From DASUSH01 sp036375215 (GTDB taxonomy: Bacteria > Actinomycetota > Thermoleophilia > Solirubrobacterales > 70-9), in the NCBI GenBank assembly GCA_036375215.1, contig DASUSH010000057.1:1-44637 (forward strand): 44,637 nt of DNA. Direction: 5' to 3'. This document shows, piece after piece, positions 30,821 through 38,323 of this stretch. The notes under the pieces are model-generated. The model was not told the origin of the DNA. It saw only the letters and a list, made by a program, of their open reading frames with translations, and searched no databases. How positions within the stretch are numbered: the first letter of the stretch is position 1; every line of letters starts with the position of its first letter. A program made the translations under genes and the position numbers.

Positions 30821-31860
30821 TGATCCGCCGGGTCGAGGTGATCCCGTACGCGCTGCCGTTGCGCGAGCCCTACGTGACCTCGCGGGGCCGCCTCGAGCGC
30901 CGCGAGCTGATCCTGCTGCGGCTGACCGACGCCGACGGCCTCGTCGGGCTCGGCGAGACGACGTCGATGTCGCTGCGCGGCGGGCGCGCCCTGGAGGCGA
31001 TCGCGGCCGAGCTCCGCCGCCTTGCGCGGCTCGTCGCCGACGAGCCGGCCGGGGTCTCGGCCCACCGCCTCTCGCGCGAGCTCGGCTCGCCGGAGGCCGC
31101 CTGCGCGCTCTCGATCGCGGTCATGGACATCGAGCTGCGGCGCGAGCCGGCGCCGGCGCCCGCGCCGGTGAGCGTCAACGCCACGCTCTCCTCCGGGAGT
31201 CCGGGCGAGGTCGCGAGCACGGCCGCGGCGTGGGCGGCGCGCGGCTTTTCGACCTTCAAGCTGAAGCTCGGGACCGTGGACGACGTCGCGCAGGCCGAGG
31301 CCGTGCGCGAGGCCGTCGGCGCGGAGGCCCGGATCCGCGTCGACGCGAACGGAGCCTGGAGCGCCGGCGAGGCCACCCGGATCCTGGCGCAGCTCGAGCC
31401 CGTGGGGATCGAGCTCTGCGAGCAGCCGGTCGCGAGCCTCGGCGAGATGGCGGTCGTCCGCGCGGCGACCGAGATCCCGATCGCGGCCGACGAGAGCGTC
31501 ACCGATCCCGCCGGCGCTCGCCGGGCCGCCGAGCTCGGTGCCTGCGACCTGGCGACGCTGAAGCTCGCCAAGGTCGGGGGTCCCGTCGCCGCGGAGCGCG
31601 GCGAGTGGGCGATGCCCGTCTACGTCTCGAGCGCGCTCGAGGGCCCGGTCGGGATCGCCGCAGCCGGCCGGGTGGCGGCTGCGATGGATTCGGCCGGGGC
31701 GGGTGCCGGCATCGCCCACGGGCTGGCCACGCAGCTCCTCTTCGCGGAGACCGTCGCCGCGCGCGGGCCCGAGATCCGCGACGGAACGCTCGTCATCCCC
31801 GACGGTCCCGGCCTCGGCGTCGAGCTCGACGACGAGGCCCTCGCGCGCCACCGGCTCTAG
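30820..31860 (+). CDS. menC: o-succinylbenzoate synthase
   Basis: 346 residues from GTG at 30820, which shares a base with the menA stop. Enolase superfamily; it dehydrates SHCHC to o-succinylbenzoate. FKLKLG (about 144-149) holds the catalytic KxK. Metal ligands are the Asp of RVDANG (about 170), the Glu of CEQPV and the Asp of ADESV. The second catalytic Lys is in LKLAKVGG. Context between menA and menD supports MenC over a dipeptide epimerase. The real gene is hidden inside a much longer open frame that runs antisense to menE. Confidence 0.93.
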   Translation: MIRRVEVIPYALPLREPYVTSRGRLERRELILLRLTDADGLVGLGETTSMSLRGGRALEAIAAELRRLARLVADEPAGVSAHRLSRELGSPEAACALSIAVMDIELRREPAPAPAPVSVNATLSSGSPGEVASTAAAWAARGFSTFKLKLGTVDDVAQAEAVREAVGAEARIRVDANGAWSAGEATRILAQLEPVGIELCEQPVASLGEMAVVRAATEIPIAADESVTDPAGARRAAELGACDLATLKLAKVGGPVAAERGEWAMPVYVSSALEGPVGIAAAGRVAAAMDSAGAGAGIAHGLATQLLFAETVAARGPEIRDGTLVIPDGPGLGVELDDEALARHRL

Positions 31861-31877
31861 CCCGCGAACGGCGCGAG

Positions 31878-31883
31878 TAGCGT
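31878..31883 (+). promoter_or_regulatory. -10 candidate of menD
   Basis: TAGCGT lies 8 bases before the menD GTG. It sits in the loop of a small inverted repeat, GGCGCGA/TCGCGCC (31870-31890). Confidence 0.35.
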
Positions 31884-31891
31884 TCGCGCCG

Positions 31892-33649
31892 GTGGATCCG
31901 ACCAACGACAACACCGCGCTCGCCACCGCGATGGTGGAGGAGCTCGCGCGCAGCGGGGTCGAGGTCGCCGTGATCTCGCCCGGTTCGCGGTCCACCCCGC
32001 TGGCGCTCGCGCTCTGGCGCGAGCCCGGGATCGAGGCTTCGGTGGTGATCGACGAGCGCTCGGCCGGGTTCGTCGCGCTGGGCGCCGGGCAGGCCACCGG
32101 CAGGCCGGCGGTCGCGCTCTGCACCTCCGGCACCGCCGCGGCCAACCTGCACCCGGCGGTCGCCGAGGCCGACACGGCGGCGGTGCCGCTGATCGTGCTC
32201 ACCGCCGACCGCCCGCCCGAGCTGCGCGGGATCGGCGCCGGCCAGACGATCGACCAGCTGAAGCTCTACGGCTCGGCGGTGCGCTGGTTCTGCGAGGTCG
32301 GCACCCACGCGGCCGACGACGACGGCCTCCTCCACTTCCGAAGCGTCGCCTGCCGCGCCTACGCGGCCGCGCGGGGCGAGGCCCGCCCGGGGCCGGTCCA
32401 CCTGAACGTCCCGTTCCGCGAGCCGCTCGCGCCGCGCAAGGAGCTGGGCGGGATCGCCGCGTCCTCCCCCCTCGCTCGCGAGGGGCGGGGCGACCGGCCG
32501 CTGACCGCGGTCTCGCCACGGCCGCGCGGGGCCGGCAGCGCCCTGCTCGACCGGCTCGCCGAGCGCGTCGCGGCGGAGCCCAAGGGGCTGATCGTCGCGG
32601 GCCGGCAGCCCGACCCGGGTCTCGGCCGGACCGTCGCGGCGCTCGCGGCGGCCTCGGGCTACCCGATCCTGGCCGAGCCGACCTCGCAGCTCCGCCTCGG
32701 CGACCACGATCTCTCGCGGGTGATCTGGGCCTACGACTCGATCGCCCGCGCCCGCCCGGACTCGCTCGCCCCGGACCTCGTCCTGCGGATCGGCGACATG
32801 CCGACATCGCGCTCGCTGCGCGAGTGGATCGAGGCCACCGAGCCCGAGCAGGTCGTGCTCGCGCCGCACGGCTGGTACGAGCCCACCCACCGCGCCGACG
32901 AGATCGTGCGCGCGGACCCGGCGGCGGTCGCGAAGGGGCTCGCGGGCCGCCTCGAGTCGGCGCGCGCGGCGGGCGCCGCGGTGCACTGGACCGCCGACTG
33001 GCTGCGGGCCGGCGAGCGCGCCGCCGCGGCGATCGAGTCCGACCTCGCCGGCGAGAGCGAGCCCTCGGAGCCCGGCCTGCACGCGATGCTCGGGCGCCTC
33101 TACGCGGACGGCGACCTCGTCTACACGGCCTCGAGCATGCCGATCCGCGACCAGGAGGCGTTCTGCGCCACGGCCGCGGCCAAGGTCACCTTTCTCGCCA
33201 ACCGGGGCGCCAACGGCATCGACGGCCTGCTCTCGTCAGGCGCCGGGGCGGCGAACGCCACCGGCCGCCCGACCTGGATCGTGACCGGCGACCTCGGGCT
33301 CGTCCACGACGCCGCCGGGCTCGCCGCCGTCGCCGCCGTGGAGGCGCCGGTGAGGGTGATCGTGATCAACAACGAGGGCGGCGGGATCTTCGAGTTCCTG
33401 CCGCAGGCGGGAATGATCGAGCGCTCCGAGTTCGAGGCCCTCTTCGGCACCGCCTCGGGGATCGAGCCCGAGCGCCTGGCCGCCGCCTACGGGGTGCCCT
33501 ACGGCCGGATCACGCGCCTCGACGAGCTCGCCGATGCCGCCGACGCCGGGACCGGCGTGATCGAGGTCCGGACCGCGCGGCGGCGCAACGTCGAGGTCCA
33601 CCGCCGGATCGCGGACCACGTCGCCGACGCGATCGCGAAGCCCGCGTGA
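31892..33649 (+). CDS. menD: 2-succinyl-5-enolpyruvyl-6-hydroxy-3-cyclohexene-1-carboxylate synthase
   Basis: 585 residues, ThDP enzyme joining isochorismate and 2-oxoglutarate. The N-terminal signature SPGSRSTPLALALW (about 30-43) is diagnostic of MenD, as is RPPELRGIGAGQTIDQ. VIDERSAGFVALG has the catalytic Glu. The ThDP/Mg motif is GDLGLVHDAAGL...VIVINNEGGGIFEFLPQ (about 468-508). GTG at 31892 was chosen from homology (VDPTNDNTALA) and a -10 box 8 bases upstream. It ends about 50 bases before the STAS gene. Confidence 0.96.
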   Translation: MDPTNDNTALATAMVEELARSGVEVAVISPGSRSTPLALALWREPGIEASVVIDERSAGFVALGAGQATGRPAVALCTSGTAAANLHPAVAEADTAAVPLIVLTADRPPELRGIGAGQTIDQLKLYGSAVRWFCEVGTHAADDDGLLHFRSVACRAYAAARGEARPGPVHLNVPFREPLAPRKELGGIAASSPLAREGRGDRPLTAVSPRPRGAGSALLDRLAERVAAEPKGLIVAGRQPDPGLGRTVAALAAASGYPILAEPTSQLRLGDHDLSRVIWAYDSIARARPDSLAPDLVLRIGDMPTSRSLREWIEATEPEQVVLAPHGWYEPTHRADEIVRADPAAVAKGLAGRLESARAAGAAVHWTADWLRAGERAAAAIESDLAGESEPSEPGLHAMLGRLYADGDLVYTASSMPIRDQEAFCATAAAKVTFLANRGANGIDGLLSSGAGAANATGRPTWIVTGDLGLVHDAAGLAAVAAVEAPVRVIVINNEGGGIFEFLPQAGMIERSEFEALFGTASGIEPERLAAAYGVPYGRITRLDELADAADAGTGVIEVRTARRRNVEVHRRIADHVADAIAKPA

Positions 33650-33684
33650 CGGGCCACCGGAAGGCAGCGTCCGGTTCCGTTGGG

Positions 33685-33690
33685 AATACT
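33685..33690 (+). promoter_or_regulatory. -10 candidate of the STAS gene
   Basis: AATACT lies 7 bases before the GTG at 33698. It favours that leaderless start over the TTG at 33680, which lies upstream of the element. Confidence 0.35.
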
Positions 33691-33697
33691 CCCGGTC

Positions 33698-34006
33698 GTG
33701 GGTGAGGAGCGGGAGACCACGATCGTCGCGCTGGAGGGGGAGATCGACCTCTCCACGGTCCCCGAGGCCGAGCGCCTGATCACGGACGCCGAGGCCGGCC
33801 GGCCCGCGCGCCTCGTGATCGACCTGAGCGAGGTCACCTTCATGGACTCGAGCGGGCTACGCGTGCTCCTGACGGCGCACCGGCGCGCCGAGGAGGCCGG
33901 CCGCGGCTTCGCGATCGTCAAGGGCGGCGACACGGTGAACCGCCTGCTCGAGGTGACGGGCCTCTCCGAGCGCCTCGAGCTGCTCGACGAGCGCCCGGCC
34001 GGCTAG
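33698..34006 (+). CDS. STAS-domain anti-sigma factor antagonist
   Basis: 102 residues, a single STAS domain of the SpoIIAA/RsbV type. Residues EGEIDLSTVPEAERLI begin the fold. FMDSSGLRVLL (about 47-57) carries the Ser normally phosphorylated by the partner kinase. Dephosphorylated antagonist binds the anti-sigma kinase and frees a sigma factor. A convergent HATPase gene shares its stop region, so the pair probably forms one switch, although no sigma factor gene is present here. TTG at 33680 is an alternative start. Confidence 0.9.
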   Translation: MGEERETTIVALEGEIDLSTVPEAERLITDAEAGRPARLVIDLSEVTFMDSSGLRVLLTAHRRAEEAGRGFAIVKGGDTVNRLLEVTGLSERLELLDERPAG

Positions 34007-34416
34007 CGCTCGAGCTCGAACCAGACGCAGGAGGGCGGGCCCTTGCGGACGCCCCAGCGCTCGGCGAGCCGGTCGACGATGACCAGCCCCCAGCCACCCA
34101 CGCCGCGCCGTCCCTCGGGCACGGGCTCGGCCTTGAAGCCGTCGCCCTGGTCGCTGATCTCGGCGCGCACGTGATCCTGGGTGATCTCGACGTCGATGCC
34201 GATCCCCTGGTCGCCCGCGCCGGAATGCCGGTAGGCGTTGGTGACGAGCTCGGAAAGCAGCAGCTCGAGGTCGGCCGAGAGGTTTTCCCCCAGCTTTGGT
34301 CGGAGCGGCTTGATCACCGCTCGTGCCTGCGCAGCGACGCTGGGCCCACCTCGAAGGTTGAATGAGGTCCAGGCCTCGGCCGCCCGCTCCTCGTCTGTGA
34401 GGGCAGCTCCGGTCAC
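34003..34416 (-). CDS. RsbW-like anti-sigma kinase, HATPase_c domain
   Basis: 137 residues from GTG at 34416. GHKL ATP-binding motifs: N box LELLLSELVTNAYRHSG (about 52-68), G1 box ISDQGDGF (about 91-98), G2 box GVGGWGLVIVDRLAERWG (about 110-127). No sensor domain or membrane segment is present, so it is a small serine kinase/anti-sigma factor type. It is the last gene after ilvB-ilvN-menF and tail-to-tail with the STAS gene; the two stop codons overlap on the palindrome CTAG. The start is moderately sure. Confidence 0.87.
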   Translation of the reverse strand: MTGAALTDEERAAEAWTSFNLRGGPSVAAQARAVIKPLRPKLGENLSADLELLLSELVTNAYRHSGAGDQGIGIDVEITQDHVRAEISDQGDGFKAEPVPEGRRGVGGWGLVIVDRLAERWGVRKGPPSCVWFELER

Positions 34417-34472
34417 GGTCCAGCGAGTGTGTACCCACGGAAAGCCCCCGGAAACGCGGCAAGTGACGGATG

Positions 34473-35891
34473 TCAGCTTGCGATCAGGGGCAGGATCGCG
34501 CCGAGCTTCACCTCGGTCTCGGCGAGCTCCGCGGCCGGATCGGAGTCCGCGACGATCCCGGCGCCCGCGTAGAGGTGGGCGCGTCGGTCGCGAAGGAGGG
34601 CGCTGCGCAGGGCGACGCAGAGCTCGCCGTCCTCGGCGGCGTCCATCCACCCCACCGGCCCGGCGTACCAGCCCCGGTCCATGTCCTCGAGCTCGCCGAT
34701 CGCGGCGAGCGCGCGATCGCGCGGCTCGCCGCCCACGGCGGGCGTCGGGTGCAGGATCGCGGCCAGCTCCATCGCCGATCGCGGCTCGGCCAGCTGCGCG
34801 CGGATCGGCGTCGCCATGTGCTGGATGTTGGCGACCTTCACCAGGCCGGGCTCGCGTCCGGCCTCCACCCAGACCGAGTGCGGGCGGAGCGCCCGCTCGA
34901 TGCGGCGGGCGACGATCCGGTGCTCGGTCCGCTCCTTGTCGGAGCGCAGGAGCTGCTCGCCGAGGTGATCGTCCACGGCGGGGTCGGCGCTTCGCCGCGC
35001 CGACCCGGCGAGCGCGACCGTCGCCGCTCCCGCCCCTCGGCGGCGGACCAGCAGCTCGGGGCTGGCGCCGCAGAACGCTCCCTCCGGCGAGCCGACGCAG
35101 AAGCAGAAGCACGCCGGGAAGAGCTCGCGCAGCGCGCCGTGGAGGGCGGCGGGGTCGTGCGCGGAGGGCGCGTCGACCACGACCTCCCGCGCGAGCACCG
35201 TCTTCTCGAGGTCGCCGGCGCGGATCCTGGCGCGGGCGGCCGAGACCGCGTCCTCGTAGTGGCCCGGCGGAAGCGTGCTGCGGATCGTCACCGAGCCGGT
35301 CGGGTGCGGGTCGAACATCGGCAGCTCGGCGGCGCCGAGCGAGCCGAGCCTGGACTCGAGCCGCCGCAGCGTCTCGCCGCCGCCGGCGCCGCCGCCGGCG
35401 AGCGCGCTCAGGGTGAGCAGGCAGCGATCGCCCGCCCGGGCGATCGAGAGCTCCGGGAGGACGGCGAGGGCGGGCGGGAACGAGGACCATTGCGGGCTCG
35501 CGCCGCCGTCGGGGGCGAACGCGAATCCGCCGACCCAGACCGGGCCGGCGCCGCGCGGCAGGTCGGCGGGCTCGTCGGCGAGGCGGTCGCGGCCGATCTC
35601 GGCGCAGGCGCGGCCGACGTCCTCGAAGCGGGACGCGCCCCGGGAGACGACCTCGTGCGCGGCGCCGAGGCCGGCGAGCGCGAACTCCGCGTCGGGCTGC
35701 TCCCAGCAGAACCAACGGTCGGAGGCGAGCCGCGTCGAGAAGACGGCGGCCGCCGGGTCGAGGGCGCCCTGGCGGAGCTCGACGGTGACGCTCACGAGCC
35801 GCCTGCGACCGGCCGGGGAGCGCTCGATCAGGGCGCCGAGGCGCTCGACCGGCTCGCCGGCGCCGACCAGCGGCTGTCGCGATGACGCCAC
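34473..35891 (-). CDS. menF: Isochorismate synthase
   Basis: 472 residues, chorismate-binding enzyme. It converts chorismate to isochorismate, the entry into menaquinone. Landmarks are FCGASPELLVRRRG, ALAGSARRSADPAVDDHLGE and SDKERTEHRIVARRI, then HPTPAVGGEPRDRAL and a C-terminal YAGAGIVADSDPAAELAETEVKLG, which binds Mg through Glu. Isochorismate synthase is preferred over anthranilate or aminodeoxychorismate synthase because menB, menA, menC and menD are on the facing strand. It lies 25 bases after ilvN, so it is probably co-transcribed with ilvBN. Confidence 0.92.
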   Translation of the reverse strand: MASSRQPLVGAGEPVERLGALIERSPAGRRRLVSVTVELRQGALDPAAAVFSTRLASDRWFCWEQPDAEFALAGLGAAHEVVSRGASRFEDVGRACAEIGRDRLADEPADLPRGAGPVWVGGFAFAPDGGASPQWSSFPPALAVLPELSIARAGDRCLLTLSALAGGGAGGGETLRRLESRLGSLGAAELPMFDPHPTGSVTIRSTLPPGHYEDAVSAARARIRAGDLEKTVLAREVVVDAPSAHDPAALHGALRELFPACFCFCVGSPEGAFCGASPELLVRRRGAGAATVALAGSARRSADPAVDDHLGEQLLRSDKERTEHRIVARRIERALRPHSVWVEAGREPGLVKVANIQHMATPIRAQLAEPRSAMELAAILHPTPAVGGEPRDRALAAIGELEDMDRGWYAGPVGWMDAAEDGELCVALRSALLRDRRAHLYAGAGIVADSDPAAELAETEVKLGAILPLIAS

Positions 35892-35916
35892 CCCCCAAGC
35901 GTAGGCGGCCCGGGCG

Positions 35917-36468
35917 CTAGGCGTCGGGCTTGGAGCGGGCGATCGCGACCTCGCCCGTGCGCGCCATCTCGACCAGGCCGTGCGGGCGGATCATCCGCTC
36001 GAACGCGTCGATCTTGTCCTTCGTCCCGGTGATCTCGACGGTCAGCGTGCGCCGCGAGACCTCGACGATCTTCGCCCTGAAGATCTCCGCGAACTGCATG
36101 ATCTCGCCGCGGGACTCGACCGAGGCGGTGATCTTGAACAGGGCCATCTCCCGGGCGATCGTCGTGCCCGGCTCCATGTCGCGGATCTTGATCACGTTGA
36201 CGAGCTTGTGGAGCTGCTTCGTCACCTGGTCGATCGGGTGGACGGCGCCGTCGAGTGTGAGCGTGATCCGCGAGATGTTGGGGTCGTCGGTCGGGCCGAC
36301 GGTGAGCGTGTCGATGTTGAAGCCGCGCCGGCTGAAGAGGCCGGCGATCCGGGCGAGCACGCCCGGGCGGTTCTCGACCAGCAGCGAGAGGATGTGCTTG
36401 CGCCCCGTCAGCTGCGAGCCGACCTCGAGGTCCTCGAGGCGGACCAGGTCCGGGGTCCCCGCTTCCAT
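35917..36468 (-). CDS. ilvN: Acetolactate synthase small (regulatory) subunit
   Basis: 183 residues. An N-terminal ACT domain (about 24-95) contains LLVENRPGVLARIAGLFSRRGFNIDTLTVG, the valine-binding segment, and a C-terminal domain about 100-180 includes SRRTLTVEITGTKDKIDAF. It activates IlvB and makes it sensitive to valine. The ATG overlaps the ilvB stop by one base (TGATG), so translation is coupled. A short N-terminal extension (MEAGTPDLVRLEDLEVG) precedes the ACT domain. Confidence 0.96.
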   Translation of the reverse strand: MEAGTPDLVRLEDLEVGSQLTGRKHILSLLVENRPGVLARIAGLFSRRGFNIDTLTVGPTDDPNISRITLTLDGAVHPIDQVTKQLHKLVNVIKIRDMEPGTTIAREMALFKITASVESRGEIMQFAEIFRAKIVEVSRRTLTVEITGTKDKIDAFERMIRPHGLVEMARTGEVAIARSKPDA

Positions 36469-38147
36469 CAGCCGACCATGTCCCTGGCGGCGGCGCCGGC
36501 CGGGATCATCGGGTAGCAGTTCTCCTCCTTCGTCACGCGGACGTCGAGCAGCACGGGGCCGTCGGCGGCGATCGCGTCGCGCATCGCGCCCTCGACCTCG
36601 GCCTTGTCGGTGACCACGTCGGCGCTCCAGCCGAAGGACTCGGCGAGCGCCTTCCAGTCCGGGCTCGGGCCGAGCTCGACCGAGCTGTAGCGGCTCTCCC
36701 AGAAGAGCTCCTGCCACTGGCGGACCATGCCCATGTAGCCGTTGTTCATCAGGAAGACCTTCACCGGGATCTCGTGCACGGCGGCGGTCGCCATCTCCTG
36801 CACGTTCATGATCAGCGAGCCGTCGCCGGCGAGGCAGACGACGGTCTCCTCGGGGCAGGCGACCTTGGCACCGATCGCCGCCGGAAGCCCGAAGCCCATC
36901 GTGCCGAGCCCGCCCGAGTTGATCCACCGACGCGGCTTCGAGAAGTGGTAGTACTGCGCCGCCCACATCTGGTGCTGGCCGACGTCGGAGGCGACGATCG
37001 CGTCACCCTCGGTCGCCCGGTACATCGCCTCGACCATCAGCTGCGGCTTGATCTCGGAGTCGGCGGAGTCCTCGTAGCCGAGCGGGTAGTTCTCCTGCCA
37101 GTCGTGGATCTGCTTCCACCAGGCGTCGAGGCGCTCGGGGTCGGGTTTCAGCGCGCTGTACTCCTTGGTCAGCTTCGGCAGCACGTCCTTGGCATCGCCG
37201 ACGATCGGGATGTGCGCGGGGACGTTCTTCGAGATCTCGGCCGGGTCGACGTCGATGTGGACGAACTTCGCCCGCGGCGCGAACTCGGAGAGCTTGCCGG
37301 TGATCCGGTCGTCGAAGCGGGCGCCGACGCAGAGGATCAGGTCGGCCTGGTCCATCGCCCAGTTCGCGGCCCGGGTGCCGTGCATGCCGAGCATCCCGAG
37401 CCACTGCTCGTGCGGGGCCGGGAAGGCGCCGAGGCCCATCACCGTGCAGGTGACCGGGAGGTTGTCCGATCCGGCCAGCTCGCGCAGCTCCTCGGAGGCG
37501 TTCGCGTTGACGACGCCGCCGCCGGCGTAGATCACCGGCCGGGAGGCGTTCGCGAGCGCCTTCGCGGCGAGCCGGATCTGCTTGATGTTGCCCTCGGTGG
37601 TCGGCTGGTAGCCGGGGAGGTCGGGCTTGCCGGTCGCCGGCTCGTAATCGATGTCCGCGCGGGAGAGGTCCTGGGGCACGTCGACGAGGACCGGCCCCGG
37701 TCGGCCCGTCGAGGCGACGTGGAAGGCCTGGTGGATGTACTCCGGGATCTGGCGCGGGTCCTGGACCAGGAACGAGTGCTTGACGACCGGGAGCGTGATC
37801 CCGGTGACGTCGGCCTCCTGGAACCCGTCGGTGCCGATCAGGTCGGTGCGGACCTGCCCCGTGACGAAGACGGTCGGCACCGAGTCGAGGTGCGCGTCGG
37901 CGATCGCCGTGACCAGGTTGGTCGCGCCGGGGCCCGAGGTCGCGAGCGCGACCCCGACCTTGCCGGAGGCCTTCGCGTACCCCTCCGCCGCGTGCCCGCC
38001 GCCCTGCTCGTGGCGTACCTGGATGTGGGTGATGTCGGCGTCGTAGAGCGCGTCGTACGTCGGCAGGTTGGCGCCTCCGGGGATCCCGAAGACGTGCTTC
38101 ACGCCCTCGGCCTTGAGGGCTTCGCAAAGAGCGTCGGCAGCGCGCAT
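36468..38147 (-). CDS. ilvB: Acetolactate synthase large subunit
   Basis: 559 residues, ThDP/FAD enzyme. It makes acetolactate (Val, Leu) and acetohydroxybutyrate (Ile). GIPGGANLPTYDAL (about 21-34), RHEQGGGHAAEGYAKASG with the catalytic Glu, ATSGPGATNLVTAIADA, and the ThDP/Mg motif GDGSLIMNVQEMATA...NNGYMGMVRQWQELF. ATG at 38147 was chosen because MRAADALCEALKAEG matches the family; the longer GTG start at 38264 lies inside a hairpin and adds unrelated residues. No Shine-Dalgarno precedes the ATG. ilvN and menF follow. Confidence 0.96.
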   Translation of the reverse strand: MRAADALCEALKAEGVKHVFGIPGGANLPTYDALYDADITHIQVRHEQGGGHAAEGYAKASGKVGVALATSGPGATNLVTAIADAHLDSVPTVFVTGQVRTDLIGTDGFQEADVTGITLPVVKHSFLVQDPRQIPEYIHQAFHVASTGRPGPVLVDVPQDLSRADIDYEPATGKPDLPGYQPTTEGNIKQIRLAAKALANASRPVIYAGGGVVNANASEELRELAGSDNLPVTCTVMGLGAFPAPHEQWLGMLGMHGTRAANWAMDQADLILCVGARFDDRITGKLSEFAPRAKFVHIDVDPAEISKNVPAHIPIVGDAKDVLPKLTKEYSALKPDPERLDAWWKQIHDWQENYPLGYEDSADSEIKPQLMVEAMYRATEGDAIVASDVGQHQMWAAQYYHFSKPRRWINSGGLGTMGFGLPAAIGAKVACPEETVVCLAGDGSLIMNVQEMATAAVHEIPVKVFLMNNGYMGMVRQWQELFWESRYSSVELGPSPDWKALAESFGWSADVVTDKAEVEGAMRDAIAADGPVLLDVRVTKEENCYPMIPAGAAARDMVG

Positions 38148-38224
38148 GGGTGCAGGCAGCTTAGAGCAAGCGATCGGGCTGCTTTTCGGGCCCGACGGCG
38201 GTGAACGAGGTCCCAGATCGGCTT

Positions 38225-38264
38225 GTGAAGCCTTGTGGGGGTCATCATCCCCAAAAGGCTTCAC
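38225..38264. terminator. Long hairpin between the SqdB-like gene and ilvB
   Basis: GTGAAGCCTT pairs with AAGGCTTCAC (10 bp), then after one mismatch a further 5 bp closes an 8-base loop. It lies 77 bases upstream of the ilvB ATG and downstream of the SqdB-like gene on the same strand. It is either a terminator or an ilvB leader structure; no T-tract. Confidence 0.6.
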
Positions 38265-38280
38265 GGAGCGCGGGATCGCC

Positions 38281-38323
38281 CCCGAATCGGCGGCTCCCCA
38301 CCTTTATCGCCGCAGTCTTCGGG
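38281..38323 (-). terminator. Inverted repeat directly after the SqdB-like gene
   Basis: CCCGAA...TTCGGG ends enclose GCGGC...GCCGC. The repeat abuts the TAG at 38324, so termination of that gene is the simplest reading. Confidence 0.5.

Noticed and set aside
32461..32500. GC-rich inverted repeat within menD
   Set aside because: It lies in the linker of a clearly intact MenD and keeps the frame. Probably a coding coincidence.
38147..38248. 34-codon ORF ending on the ilvB ATG as a possible ilv leader peptide
   Set aside because: Its start lies in a hairpin loop without a Shine-Dalgarno, and it lacks runs of Ile, Val or Leu codons expected of an attenuator.
38147..38264. Upstream GTG start for ilvB giving a 39-residue extension
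   Set aside because: The extension begins inside the long hairpin and has no similarity to IlvB N termini. The internal ATG matches the family start.
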